The notes under the pieces were generated by a model. It saw only the letters and a program-made list of their open reading frames with translations. It did no database searches and had not been told where the DNA came from. The translations under genes were made by a program, and so were the position numbers. From Bacteroides fragilis (lineage in GTDB: Bacteria > Bacteroidota > Bacteroidia > Bacteroidales > Bacteroidaceae), in contig NZ_SZUU01000005.1 of NCBI RefSeq assembly GCF_019583405.1, positions 62,001-126,000 on the forward strand: a DNA stretch of 64,000 nt, given 5' to 3'. Below, in pieces: positions 37,100 to 45,886 of this stretch (positions within the stretch are counted from its first letter, which is position 1; each line of letters starts with the position of its first letter).

Positions 37100-38362
37100 T
37101 TATTCAGCGTATTTCTTGAAGATTACACAAGCATTGTGACCGCCAAATCCGAATGTATTCGAAAGGGCAACGTTAACTTCACGTTTCTGTGCTTTGTTGA
37201 ACGTGAAATTAAGGTTATAGTCGATGTTCTCGTCGTTATCACCTTCGGCATGATTGATAGTCGGAGGAACGATGCCGTTCTTAATGGCAAGGATACTTGC
37301 AATAGACTCTACCGCACCGGCAGCACCCAACAAGTGACCTGTCATTGATTTGGTTGAACTGATATTCAACTCAAAAGCATGTTCGCCAAATACTTCCTTG
37401 ATTGCTTTGGCTTCCGATATATCACCCACCGGAGTGGATGTACCATGAACGTTGATGTAATCCACTTCTTTAGGATCCATTTCTGCATCTTCCAGGGCAT
37501 TCATCATCACCAGTTTTGCACCAAGTCCTTCCGGATGAGATGCTGTCAGGTGGTGAGCGTCAGCAGACATACCTACACCGGCTACTTCTGCATATATTTT
37601 TGCGCCACGGGCTTTTGCATGTTCAAGTTCTTCAAGAATCAAACATCCTCCACCTTCACCCATTACAAAGCCGTCGCGGCTTGCGCTGAACGGACGAGAG
37701 GCAGATTCTGGTTCGTCGTTACGAGTAGACAATGCATGCATAGCGTTGAAACCTCCTACACCGGCCGCGGCGATAGCTGCTTCTGAACCACCGGATACAA
37801 TCACGTTTGCTTTACCCAAACGGATCAGGTTGAACGCATCGGCAATAGCGTTAGTAGAAGTTGCACATGCAGAGCAGGTTGCGTAGTTCGGACCGTGGAA
37901 ACCATACATGATTGAAATCTGTCCGGAAGCAATATCTGAAATCATTTTAGGAATGAAGAACGGATTGAACTTAGGACCGTTTTCTTTATGAAGTGCGTAA
38001 TTGCTTACCTCGTCTTCAAATGTCTGTATGCCACCAATGCCAGCACCGAATATAACGCCAATTTTATTCAAGTCCTCAACTTCAATATCAAGGCCGGAGT
38101 CGGCAACAGCTTCTTTGGCTACGGCTACAGCAAGTTGGGTGTACCGATCCATTTTACGTGCCTCTTTGCGGTCTATATATTTGCTTGCATCAAAGTCTTT
38201 TACTTCACATGCAAATTGAGTCTTGAATTGTGATGCATCGAAATGAGTAATAGGTCCTGCTCCACTAACCCCGTTCACAAGGTTCTCCCAGAATTCCGGG
38301 ACACTATTGCCAACAGGAGTAATGGCGCCCAGACCTGTTACTACAACTCTTTTTAATTCCAT
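37100..38362 (-). CDS. fabF: Beta-ketoacyl-ACP synthase II
   Basis: The 420-residue condensing enzyme elongates acyl-ACP with malonyl-ACP in fatty-acid synthesis. The Cys-His-His triad is visible: ATCSACATSTNA (active Cys about 166), NVHGTSTPVGD and STKSMTGHLLGAAGAVE. NTFGFGGHNACVIFK closes the fold. It lies 15 bases after acpP and 4 bases before rnc, so the three form one operon. Confidence 0.97.
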   Translation of the reverse strand: MELKRVVVTGLGAITPVGNSVPEFWENLVNGVSGAGPITHFDASQFKTQFACEVKDFDASKYIDRKEARKMDRYTQLAVAVAKEAVADSGLDIEVEDLNKIGVIFGAGIGGIQTFEDEVSNYALHKENGPKFNPFFIPKMISDIASGQISIMYGFHGPNYATCSACATSTNAIADAFNLIRLGKANVIVSGGSEAAIAAAGVGGFNAMHALSTRNDEPESASRPFSASRDGFVMGEGGGCLILEELEHAKARGAKIYAEVAGVGMSADAHHLTASHPEGLGAKLVMMNALEDAEMDPKEVDYINVHGTSTPVGDISEAKAIKEVFGEHAFELNISSTKSMTGHLLGAAGAVESIASILAIKNGIVPPTINHAEGDNDENIDYNLNFTFNKAQKREVNVALSNTFGFGGHNACVIFKKYAE

Positions 38363-38377
38363 ACTTATGCAGTCGAA

Positions 38378-38614
38378 TTACTTAGCGTGTTCTTCGATGT
38401 AAGTTACAGCATCCTGTACTGTGCCAATCTTTTCAGCCTGGTCATCAGGAATAGAGATACCGAATTCTTTTTCGAATTCCATGATAAGTTCTACAGTGTC
38501 AAGAGAATCAGCTCCCAGGTCGTTAGTGAAGCTTGCTGTTTCTGTAACTTCTGATTCTTCTACGCCCAATTTATCGACGATAATCGCTTTCACTCTTGAT
38601 GCAATTTCAGACAT
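38378..38614 (-). CDS. acpP: Acyl carrier protein
   Basis: The 78-residue acidic four-helix carrier has [19 protein letters not shown]; Ser37 in DSLD is the phosphopantetheine site. It is the first gene of the acpP-fabF-rnc operon. Upstream on the minus strand a near-consensus box (TTCCTTTG, 38666-38673) may serve as its promoter. Confidence 0.97.
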   Translation of the reverse strand: MSEIASRVKAIIVDKLGVEESEVTETASFTNDLGADSLDTVELIMEFEKEFGISIPDDQAEKIGTVQDAVTYIEEHAK

Positions 38615-38652
38615 AACTTTAAGTTTTTAATTAATAATTAGTTTTATTTCTT

Positions 38653-38660
38653 TAAATTTG
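38653..38660 (+). promoter_or_regulatory. -7 box (TAAATTTG) for purN
   Basis: It matches TAnnTTTG 103 bases before the purN ATG. It lies next to the likely divergent acpP promoter. Confidence 0.4.
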
Positions 38661-38763
38661 CGGTGCAAAGGAATAAATATTTATCGTCCTGCGCAAATTT
38701 TTGATTAAATAAATGCAATCTTTTGCACATTTTTCACTGTTTTGTGCACTAAAAGGTCTGATT

Positions 38764-39339
38764 ATGGAGAAAAACATCGCTATTTTTGCTTCCGGCTCTG
38801 GTACAAATGCTGAAAACATTATCCGGTATTTCGAGGGAAATGATTCAGTCAGGGTAAAATTAGTTCTTTCTAACAGGAAGGACGCGCATGTTTTGGAGCG
38901 TGCACATCGTTTAGGAGTGCCCTGTAGGGCTTTCCCGAAGTCTGATTGGGAAATTGCGGAATCCATTTTGGATTTGCTGCGTGAACATCAGATTGACCTG
39001 ATAGTGTTAGCCGGCTTCTTGTTGCGTATACCGGATGCACTTTTGCATGCTTATCCTAATAAAATTATAAATATTCATCCGGCTCTTTTACCTAAGTTTG
39101 GGGGAAAGGGGATGTATGGCGATCGGGTGCATGAGGCGGTGGTAATGGCAGGAGAGTCCGAAAGTGGTATTACTATACATTATATAGACGAGCATTACGA
39201 TGAGGGAAGTATCATTTTTCAAGCTAAATGTTCAGTACTTCCCGGAGATACCCCTGCGGAAGTGGCTAAAAAAGTTCATGCATTGGAATATGAATGGTTT
39301 CCCAGGATCATAGAACAAACCGTAAATACCTTCTTGTAG
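38764..39339 (+). CDS. purN: Phosphoribosylglycinamide formyltransferase
   Basis: The 191-residue enzyme transfers a formyl group from 10-formyl-tetrahydrofolate to GAR, the third step of purine synthesis. FASGSGTNAENIIRYF binds the substrate phosphate. NIHPALLPKFGGKGMYG gives the catalytic Asn and His, and HYIDEHYDEGSII the catalytic Asp. A longer frame begins at ATG 38713, but the conserved N-terminus MEKNIAIFASGSG begins at 38764. It is a single gene, convergent with pdxB. Confidence 0.96.
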   Translation: MEKNIAIFASGSGTNAENIIRYFEGNDSVRVKLVLSNRKDAHVLERAHRLGVPCRAFPKSDWEIAESILDLLREHQIDLIVLAGFLLRIPDALLHAYPNKIINIHPALLPKFGGKGMYGDRVHEAVVMAGESESGITIHYIDEHYDEGSIIFQAKCSVLPGDTPAEVAKKVHALEYEWFPRIIEQTVNTFL

Positions 39340-39369
39340 AGCTGGTTTTCTGAGGAAATGTTTTATAGT

Positions 39370-39416
39370 ATCGTATGAGGTTGTGTCGAAACTTTTTCAC
39401 TACAGCCTCATGCGAT
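39370..39416. terminator. Hairpin between convergent purN and pdxB
   Basis: ATCGTATGAGGTTGT (39370-39384) pairs with ACAGCCTCATGCGAT (39402-39416); the two mismatching positions are G-T/U wobbles. The loop is 17 nt. It probably ends both transcripts. Confidence 0.6.
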
Positions 39417-39466
39417 ATTTAATATCCTCTTATTGAGGATCGGCATTATCAGGGTTAAATAGTAAA

Positions 39467-40510
39467 TCAACCGATATTAATCTTATATGCTCCTTCTTCT
39501 CTCCTTAATGGGTAATCTCCCCGGAGTTGTTCAAATAGCTTCGGATGGGTCTTTAGTGCATCGCTGTCCCGTCGGGGATCGTAAATTTGCAGGGAGGCCG
39601 CTTCATAAGTTGTTGCGGAAATTATTTTGTTTTCCGGTTCCGGAGGAACAATCTGATAGCCGGCTTCAATCCGGAAGAACCGGCATAAGGCTTCAAGTGA
39701 CATTCGGGTTGCGTTTGCTTTTCCGTCTGCGGAATATCCGGCGATGTGAGGAGTGCCTATAATTACTTTCTCTAATAATTTAAGATTGATATCCGGTTCA
39801 TGTTCCCATACATCAATGACAGCATCGGACAAGATACCTGACTGAAGAGCATCGAGCAGTGCCTCTGTTTCGATAACTTCACCGCGTGAGGTGTTCATGA
39901 CTATCGCCCCCTTTTTCAGTGAACGGAAGAAGTGCTTGTCTGCCAAATGATAAGTTTTATATTTTCCCTCCTTATATAAAGGTACATGAAATGTGATTAT
40001 GTCACACTCTTTGGCTATATTCTCTAAAGTAGTGAACATTGTGCTTTCTTCTTTTTCTGCTCTGGGAAGATCGTTCAGCATTACTCGCATTCCTAATTTT
40101 CGGGCTACATCAGCTACTTTGCTTCCTACATTTCCTACGCCTACGATGCCAATGGTCATTTGATGCAACTTCATTGCATGGGTTTGTTGTAAAATGAACA
40201 GGGCAGATTGGATATATTGTGCAACGGATGCCGAATTACATCCCGGGGCATTGGTCCATGTGATACCTGCTTCCCGGCAATAGGCTGTGTCGATATGATC
40301 GAATCCTATTGTAGCGGTTGCGATAAATTTTACTTTGCTTCCGGCAAGCAGTGGACGGTTACAATGCGTACGTGTGCGGATAATTAATGCATCGGCATCA
40401 TGTATCAGTTCCGGGGTGAAATCTTTTCCCGGAGCATATACTACTTCATCGGCTATTTGCTCAACAGCTTCTTTGATGTAAGGTATTTTGTTGTCTACAA
40501 TAACTTTCAT
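39467..40510 (-). CDS. pdxB: Erythronate-4-phosphate dehydrogenase
   Basis: The 347-residue NAD-dependent D-hydroxyacid dehydrogenase acts in pyridoxal 5'-phosphate synthesis. IRTRTHCNRPLLAGSKVKFI and TIGFDHIDTAYCREAGI are typical of PdxB. The Rossmann motif is GIVGVGNVGSKVADVARKLG near residue 122. VMNTSRGEVIET, DVWEHEPDIN and GTPHIAGYSADGK carry the Arg, Glu and His of the active site. The PdxB-specific C-terminal extension is present. A promoter box lies 23 bases upstream. Confidence 0.95.
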   Translation of the reverse strand: MKVIVDNKIPYIKEAVEQIADEVVYAPGKDFTPELIHDADALIIRTRTHCNRPLLAGSKVKFIATATIGFDHIDTAYCREAGITWTNAPGCNSASVAQYIQSALFILQQTHAMKLHQMTIGIVGVGNVGSKVADVARKLGMRVMLNDLPRAEKEESTMFTTLENIAKECDIITFHVPLYKEGKYKTYHLADKHFFRSLKKGAIVMNTSRGEVIETEALLDALQSGILSDAVIDVWEHEPDINLKLLEKVIIGTPHIAGYSADGKANATRMSLEALCRFFRIEAGYQIVPPEPENKIISATTYEAASLQIYDPRRDSDALKTHPKLFEQLRGDYPLRREEGAYKINIG

Positions 40511-40533
40511 GATTGATCAGGGGTTTGCATGCA

Positions 40534-40541
40534 AAGGTAGG
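40534..40541 (-). promoter_or_regulatory. -7 box (TACCTTTG) for pdxB
   Basis: It matches TAnnTTTG 23 bases before the pdxB ATG on the minus strand. Confidence 0.55.
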
Positions 40542-40560
40542 AAATAAAAAGCAGGAAAGA

Positions 40561-40591
40561 TTGGCTATATGGAAAATATTGCATAGATTTG
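40561..40591 (+). promoter_or_regulatory. Promoter of the first glycosyltransferase gene (TTG, 20 bp, TAGATTTG)
   Basis: A -33 TTG at 40561-40563 is followed after 20 bases by TAGATTTG at 40584-40591, close to the ideal Bacteroides promoter layout. It starts the plus-strand glycan genes and lies over the TTG that would open the longest frame, supporting the ATG at 40643. Confidence 0.6.
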
Positions 40592-40642
40592 CCCGGTAAT
40601 GCGCATTACGATAAGTTTGAACTTAGACAATTTATATCAATA

Positions 40643-41359
40643 ATGAAGTGTATCCACATTATTACTCCGGTAAAAGATTCTATTGAGTTGACGTTGCAAA
40701 CAGCTGAGGCTATTTTAAAATCAGATTTCACCGTTCCTTTTCATTATACTATTTATAATGATTTCAGCACCGATGAAAACACGAAACGACTGAAGGAAGC
40801 ATCCCTGGCGATGGGATTTGAGTTAATTAATCTGTCCGAGATCACTTCTCATCCTTCTCCCAATTATTTGCTGGTGCTTCAGATGGCACAAGAAAAGGCT
40901 ATTGCCGCTGAAGCAGGCTTGCTGATCGTTGAATCTGATGTGATTGTGAAGAAGCATACTTTACAGTCTCTTTTTGATGGTGTGCGGTCCAGAAAAAACT
41001 GTGGAATAGCTGCTGCTGTGACAGTAGATGAGAACGAAGTAATTAATTATCCCTATTTATATGCAAAAGGCAAAGAAAATCAGGTGTTTCCGGAAAAGAA
41101 ACATCTTAGTTTCTGCTGTTCTTTGCTGACAACCGACTTTCTGCGTGCTTTTGATTTTCATTCTTTGAATCCGGAAAAGAACTGGTTTGATGTAACCATT
41201 TCCCATCAGGCACTTGAAAAAGGTTTTGTCAATTATCTGTTTACTACTTTGACTGTATGGCATCGCCCGCATAGTAGTCGTCCATGGAAACAGTTGAAAT
41301 ATACGAATCCGCTTAAATATTACTGGTTGAAGTTCACTAAAGGATTGGATAAAATTTGA
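40643..41359 (+). CDS. Glycosyltransferase-like protein (GT-A fold)
   Basis: The 238-residue protein has a GT-A type N-terminal domain: IITPVKDSIELTLQTAEAIL, TIYNDFSTDENTKRL and LLIVESDVIVKKHTL, where ESD takes the place of the usual DxD. The C-terminal half (LTVWHRPHSSRPW) is not one I can assign. It probably transfers a sugar during LPS or surface glycan synthesis in the cytoplasm. Four bases separate it from the GT2-kinase fusion gene, so they form an operon. The start at ATG 40643 follows the promoter. Confidence 0.72.
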   Translation: MKCIHIITPVKDSIELTLQTAEAILKSDFTVPFHYTIYNDFSTDENTKRLKEASLAMGFELINLSEITSHPSPNYLLVLQMAQEKAIAAEAGLLIVESDVIVKKHTLQSLFDGVRSRKNCGIAAAVTVDENEVINYPYLYAKGKENQVFPEKKHLSFCCSLLTTDFLRAFDFHSLNPEKNWFDVTISHQALEKGFVNYLFTTLTVWHRPHSSRPWKQLKYTNPLKYYWLKFTKGLDKI

Positions 41360-41363
41360 TGGT

Positions 41364-42818
41364 ATGGCAAAGCCGTTAGTATCTGTAGTTATTCCTGTAT
41401 ATAATATGGGGGAGTTTCTGGAGGAGACACTGGATTCTGTCCTGTCTTCTGATTATCCGAACTTTGAGGTGATTGTGATGGATGATGGTTCGAAAGACCG
41501 TTCTTTTGAAATTGCCGAAAGCTATAAGTCCCGGTATGAAAATGTAAGGGTTTACACACAAGTAAATAGTGGCGTTGCCACGGCTCGTAATCATGCTATT
41601 TCTAAAGCAGGTGGAGTATATATTTTGCCGGTCGATGCTGATAATCGTATTAGTAAAGAATTGATTCATTCTGCTGTAGATATACTGGAGTCGGATCCGG
41701 AAGTAAAAGTGGTCTGTCCACGTGCCGAGTTTTTCGGAGACCGTTCGGGCGAATGGGTATTACCACCTTTCTCGCTATCATTGCTTGCTCGTAAAAATAT
41801 GATGGATACTTGTGCTGTTTACCGTAAGTCCGAATGGGAAAGAATTGGAGGATACTGTGCGGAGATCGTGGCTCGTGAAGATTGGGAATTTTGGATCTCA
41901 ATGTTAAAGGATGGAGGAAAGGTTGTAAAGTTGCCGGAAATAGGTCTGTTTTATCGGGTGCGCGAACAGTCTAAACGTGTTACTGACCGTTTGCTAAAAA
42001 AGCATGTGATTGACGTTTTAAATAGACGACATCCTGATTTCTTTGAGCGGGAATTGGGAGGGCCGTTACGTTATCAGCGTTCCTGGTCAAGGTTAATCAA
42101 TCGGATTTCCCGAATAATCCACCCTCGGAGAGTCTTCGTTGGAGATGATTTTCAGGACTTATCTTCTTTTGTACGTGTATTACCTGTGCATTTTGAGAAT
42201 GGAGGAACGTTGATATATGAAGGAAGAAATAAATTGAAAGAGTTTGAAATACATGGTAGAAAGCTGATAGTGAAGTCATATCAGCTTCCTCACCTGATTA
42301 ATCGAGTTGTTTATAATTCTTTTCGTACCTCTAAAGCCCGCCGTTCTTATCAATACGCGCAGATGCTGCGTAAAGCAGGTATTGGCTCTCCTGCTCCTGT
42401 TGGATTTTATTCTACGGGAACATGGTTGTTGTTTGGCCGTAGCTACTTTGTGAGCCTAAAGTCCGAATGTCCTTATACGTATCGTAATCTGTTAGAGGAG
42501 ACTTTTACCGGTGACAAAGAAAAGGTATTACGTGCTATAGCACGTACCACAGCAGCTTTACACGAAAACGGTTTTCTACATAAAGATTACTCGGGAGGGA
42601 ACATTCTTTTTAGGGAAACGGATAAAGGCATTGAAGTGGAAATCATTGATTTAAACCGCATGCGTTTTGGCAAAGTCGACATAGAAACCGGTTGTAAGAA
42701 CTTTGAGCGCTTGCCCGGAACACACGAGATGTTTGTTATCTTGGCAGATGAATATGCCAAAGTGAGGGGATTCGATGCCGATAGATGTCTGGAACTGATT
42801 GAGAAGAGTCATTTATGA
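41364..42818 (+). CDS. GT2 glycosyltransferase fused to a LPS-kinase-like domain
   Basis: The 484-residue protein has two domains. Residues 1-230 are a GT2 family transferase (SVVIPVYNMGEFLEETLDSV, VMDDGSKDRS, DAD at 91-93, AREDWEFW). Residues about 260-484 resemble the Kdo/heptose kinase (KdkA/WaaP) fold: KLIVKSYQ with the likely ATP-binding Lys304, FLHKDYSGGNILF with the catalytic Asp408 and Asn413, and EIIDLNR, where Asp429 stands in the DFG position. The protein could add a sugar and phosphorylate the LPS core in one polypeptide. Its end overlaps the convergent GT2 gene by 10 bases. The kinase assignment rests on motifs only. Confidence 0.82.
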   Translation: MAKPLVSVVIPVYNMGEFLEETLDSVLSSDYPNFEVIVMDDGSKDRSFEIAESYKSRYENVRVYTQVNSGVATARNHAISKAGGVYILPVDADNRISKELIHSAVDILESDPEVKVVCPRAEFFGDRSGEWVLPPFSLSLLARKNMMDTCAVYRKSEWERIGGYCAEIVAREDWEFWISMLKDGGKVVKLPEIGLFYRVREQSKRVTDRLLKKHVIDVLNRRHPDFFERELGGPLRYQRSWSRLINRISRIIHPRRVFVGDDFQDLSSFVRVLPVHFENGGTLIYEGRNKLKEFEIHGRKLIVKSYQLPHLINRVVYNSFRTSKARRSYQYAQMLRKAGIGSPAPVGFYSTGTWLLFGRSYFVSLKSECPYTYRNLLEETFTGDKEKVLRAIARTTAALHENGFLHKDYSGGNILFRETDKGIEVEIIDLNRMRFGKVDIETGCKNFERLPGTHEMFVILADEYAKVRGFDADRCLELIEKSHL

Positions 42819-43690
42819 CGCATTGATTGAGACAACCCTTTGCCTAAGACTATGGTGGGCAGTATATACCAACGTCTGAAGTGGAAACATAATTTGATTA
42901 TAATGATCCATTTATATATGATATAGAATAAAAAATTGGAATGCTTTTTATATACATATAATTTTGAAATAAACCTTTCTTTGTAAGCCAACGCATAAAC
43001 TTTTGTAGATTCACCTTGGAGGTGTAAAAATCTATAGGTTGGCAGAACCGTTGACTGATAGTTGTGATAAGATAACCTTGTACAGATATCATACTCTTCA
43101 TAATAGAGGAATATATTAGTATCAAAGCCTTTGATTTTGAAGAAGACTTCTGAAGGAAACATCATAAATGCTCCGTTGATCCATGAAGTATGTATAGGAA
43201 ACTGGTATACTTTCTTTTTTCGTTTGGGGTAGCGGGCGGGACATAATCTTTCCGGGATGTCGTTTCCTAAAATCTCATATAGAATACCGATTGGATGATT
43301 GAATGAGGGTACTGCTTTCAGGTGTTTGTTGTATTGCTGTGGTGTAATACATCCTGTTTGAGGATTTTCTTTCAGGTAATTGCATAATGGGCTGATACAG
43401 TCCTCTAATAGCTCAGTGTCATTGTTTAGAAAACAGAGGTATTTCCCTTGGGCTATGTTTGCGCCAACCATATTCCCTGCCCCGAAACCACTGTTTATTT
43501 TGTTGCGTATAATAGTAATTTCCTGACCGGAAAGATTTTCAGTAAGGTATTGATAGTCTGTTTCCTGGCTGGCATTGTCGACAACTATTATTTCGTAAGT
43601 GCCATTAGGCAGGTATTTGTGTATACTGTTAATGCAGTTTAGGGTTAATCGGGAGGTATTATAATTCAGGATGATAATTGATACTTTCAT
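42809..43690 (-). CDS. GT2 family glycosyltransferase (rhamnosyltransferase-like)
   Basis: The 293-residue transferase begins MKVSIIILNYNTSRLTLNCI, with VVDNASQETD as the nucleotide-sugar site, a LNNDTEL metal-binding turn and FDTNIFLYYEEYDICTRL as the catalytic acidic stretch. It resembles the rhamnosyltransferase-like GT2 group. The C-terminus has a hydrophobic, basic membrane-associating part (FYIIYKWIIIIKLCFHFRRW). It follows the alpha-1,2-fucosyltransferase-like gene on the same strand with a 33-base gap. Confidence 0.85.
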   Translation of the reverse strand: MKVSIIILNYNTSRLTLNCINSIHKYLPNGTYEIIVVDNASQETDYQYLTENLSGQEITIIRNKINSGFGAGNMVGANIAQGKYLCFLNNDTELLEDCISPLCNYLKENPQTGCITPQQYNKHLKAVPSFNHPIGILYEILGNDIPERLCPARYPKRKKKVYQFPIHTSWINGAFMMFPSEVFFKIKGFDTNIFLYYEEYDICTRLSYHNYQSTVLPTYRFLHLQGESTKVYALAYKERFISKLYVYKKHSNFLFYIIYKWIIIIKLCFHFRRWYILPTIVLGKGLSQSMRHK

Positions 43691-43723
43691 AGTGGTATGG
43701 GGTTTATTTAATTATTATTGGGT

Positions 43724-44575
43724 TTATATATCTATCGAAATCCAGCTTTCCGGAAGTATGTGAGGTGTCTTTTTGACGTTTGACCAGCGTGAAGGTGCGA
43801 TAACAGTTTTATCCTTATAGGCATTTAGCCATGCTCCCCACCAACTGAAACTGCTGTTGGCTATTATATTATGACGACACAGGCTCATCAACATCATGTC
43901 CTGCCAACTGTCAGGGCCCTTATTCCAAGATATATATTGATGGGGTAAATGATGTACCTTCAAATGTGCTTTCGTCCATTCCACATCATCAGAAAAGATA
44001 TGGAAGAATGCTTTCGGTTCTTTTTTTAGTATGATTGAGATTGCCTTTTGATAGTATTCTTCTGTGCATATATTTCCATATTTTATTTTGTTTTTGGCTG
44101 ATGTATAATCTCCTCTTCGGATATGAATTGATACGCTCGAACGTTGTTCTTTAATTATCTTTGCCCATTCTTTTGTTCTGAAATTGGCATTTTCTATGTT
44201 GAAAGAAAAAATATCTCTTATGGTATCTGAAGATTCTTTGAAGAAGAGCTCAGATTGAAAGAATCCTTTGTAATATACTAATGGCCATCTCTTGTGTTGT
44301 GTGTATTTATGAATGGATAATTCTTCTTCGGATTTTTCTCGTATAATCGAAAAGAATGCATACACAATTACTCTTTTAAGCCATTTGTGGGCAGATATTG
44401 TTTGGGGACGGATCGAAAATACATCTTCCAATTCATATCCGTTATGTAATTTATATTTCTTCATTTCAGACATATCTATCCGAAGCTCCGGAAATATTGT
44501 TTTCATTTGTATATAGAAGGCGTAAATGAACATTTGATTCCCTAATCCGCCTGTCATTCGTACTAATTTCATCAT
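43724..44575 (-). CDS. GT11 alpha-1,2-fucosyltransferase-like protein
   Basis: The 283-residue transferase is of family GT11. MTGGLGNQMFIYAFY at the N-terminus and VSIHIRRGDYTS near residue 150 are the signature motifs for GDP-fucose binding; FSDDVEWTK and NSSFSWWGAWLN near the end complete the family pattern. It probably caps a surface glycan with fucose, a known Bacteroides trait. The longest frame starts at 44623, inside the palindrome 44594-44617. The paired ATGs at 44575 and 44572 are preferred because they lead directly into the conserved motif. Confidence 0.9.
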   Translation of the reverse strand: MMKLVRMTGGLGNQMFIYAFYIQMKTIFPELRIDMSEMKKYKLHNGYELEDVFSIRPQTISAHKWLKRVIVYAFFSIIREKSEEELSIHKYTQHKRWPLVYYKGFFQSELFFKESSDTIRDIFSFNIENANFRTKEWAKIIKEQRSSVSIHIRRGDYTSAKNKIKYGNICTEEYYQKAISIILKKEPKAFFHIFSDDVEWTKAHLKVHHLPHQYISWNKGPDSWQDMMLMSLCRHNIIANSSFSWWGAWLNAYKDKTVIAPSRWSNVKKTPHILPESWISIDI

Positions 44576-44593
44576 TCTTTGATTTTGATATGT

Positions 44594-44617
44594 TTTTTTA
44601 AACGTACGTTTAAAAAA
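44594..44617. promoter_or_regulatory. Palindrome 1 with core TTAAACGTACGTTTAA
   Basis: This 24-bp perfect palindrome lies just upstream of the fucosyltransferase gene. Its 16-bp core (44598-44613) is repeated exactly at 44786-44801 across the divergent intergenic region. It looks like a dimer-binding operator. Confidence 0.55.
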
Positions 44618-44772
44618 CATCATATTTTAACCTGCCATTTATTTTTATATGTTGTGAAATATGGATTATATTGTATGAGGTGTAAAAGGCTTATTAAAGG
44701 TTTGTTTAATCTTTATCTTCGGTTTTCTTAATAAAAAACTGTAATTAGTTTTTTCAAGTTGAAAATAAGTCT

Positions 44773-44780
44773 TATTTTTG
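44773..44780 (+). promoter_or_regulatory. -7 box (TATTTTTG) embedded in palindrome 2
   Basis: It matches TAnnTTTG at the left edge of the 40-bp palindrome, 69 bases before the ATG of the GT90 gene, so a protein bound to the palindrome would cover the start of transcription. Confidence 0.5.
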
Positions 44781-44813
44781 TTTCATTAAACGTACGTTTA
44801 ATGAAACAAAAAT
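44774..44813. promoter_or_regulatory. Palindrome 2, 40 bp perfect, with core TTAAACGTACGTTTAA
   Basis: Both 20-base arms (left arm ATTTTTGTTTCATTAAACGT) match exactly. The core is identical to that of palindrome 1, 188 bp away centre to centre. It could be an operator or a hairpin in the 5' leader of the GT90 gene. Confidence 0.6.
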
Positions 44814-44849
44814 GAAGCTGAAAGACGTTTAGCTTAACTGCTTAATGAT

Positions 44850-45869
44850 ATGAATGATAGTCTTTTATATAAACTTTCCAGTGGCAAGCCTCCTAAGTTT
44901 ATTTATTTTATAAGTAATACTTTGAAGATGCTTATTCCGAATGCTTTTTATCGGTATAAGTTGAAAAGTACATTGGCTCAATTACAGTATCGTTCGGATA
45001 AAGACTATATCGAAGAGAGAGTGAATTATTATAATAAGCTGTCTTCTCCTTCTTCTTTGCCGGAAAAGTCTTTTATAAAGAATGAATTTCGGTATTTGAT
45101 CTTTTTAGGGACTCTTGCGGACAATAAAAAATCTCTTTTTCATACCGCATATTTTTTTGATACCAGGGAATATACCCGTTGGTTTAAACAATCTCTTCGG
45201 TGGGGATATTGCCCGGGCGATGTATATTTCACTCCGGAATTCCCGTCTATTGTGAAAAGCCGTTTACTGACCGATTCCAATGATAACTCTGTTGTTATGA
45301 AACTGGATAAGTTCAGGCATTTTATGTTTGTAAATGATACAATGCCTTTTTCTTCTAAAAAGGATATGGTTATCTTCAGAGGGAAAATACGACGAAGCCG
45401 TACCCGTAAATTATTTTTAGAGATGTATATGGACCATCCGATGTGTGACTGTGGAGTCGTTGGTAAGGATGAGGGAGTACCGGACGCATGGATGACTCCT
45501 AAAAAAACGATTCGTCAGCATTTGGATTATAAGTTCATAATGGCATTGGAGGGGAATGATGTTGCATCAAATCTGAAATGGGTAATGTCTTCTAACTCGA
45601 TAGCAGTGATGCCGCGTCCCACTTGCGAAACTTGGTTTATGGAAGGGAAATTGATTCCTAACTATCATTATATTGAGATTAAACCCGATTTTACGGATTT
45701 GGAGGAACGGTTGAAGTATTACATCGAACATCCGGAAGAGGCTCAACAAATCATAGAGCATGCTCATGAATATGTGGCTCAGTTCAGAAATCCTCGTCGT
45801 GAAAAGTTAATATCGCTGTTGGTTCTGGATAAATATTTTCGGATGACAGGTCAAAATATTGAAGATTGA
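44850..45869 (+). CDS. GT90-family glycosyltransferase
   Basis: The 339-residue transferase is like the LPS/capsule-associated GT90 group. Segments include MVIFRGKIRRSRTRKLFLEM, the YKFIMALEGNDVASNLKWVM signature and the catalytic region AVMPRPTCETWFMEGKLIPNYHYIEI. The donor is often xylose or another neutral sugar in this family; here it is unknown. A palindromic element with the promoter box precedes the gene. The GT8 gene begins 17 bases downstream of the stop. Confidence 0.85.
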   Translation: MNDSLLYKLSSGKPPKFIYFISNTLKMLIPNAFYRYKLKSTLAQLQYRSDKDYIEERVNYYNKLSSPSSLPEKSFIKNEFRYLIFLGTLADNKKSLFHTAYFFDTREYTRWFKQSLRWGYCPGDVYFTPEFPSIVKSRLLTDSNDNSVVMKLDKFRHFMFVNDTMPFSSKKDMVIFRGKIRRSRTRKLFLEMYMDHPMCDCGVVGKDEGVPDAWMTPKKTIRQHLDYKFIMALEGNDVASNLKWVMSSNSIAVMPRPTCETWFMEGKLIPNYHYIEIKPDFTDLEERLKYYIEHPEEAQQIIEHAHEYVAQFRNPRREKLISLLVLDKYFRMTGQNIED

Positions 45870-45886
45870 TAAAACTCTATTCTCCT

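Noticed and set aside
38713..38763. N-terminal extension of purN
   Set aside because: The conserved family start MEKNIAIFASGSG begins at 38764; the extension has no similarity to the family.
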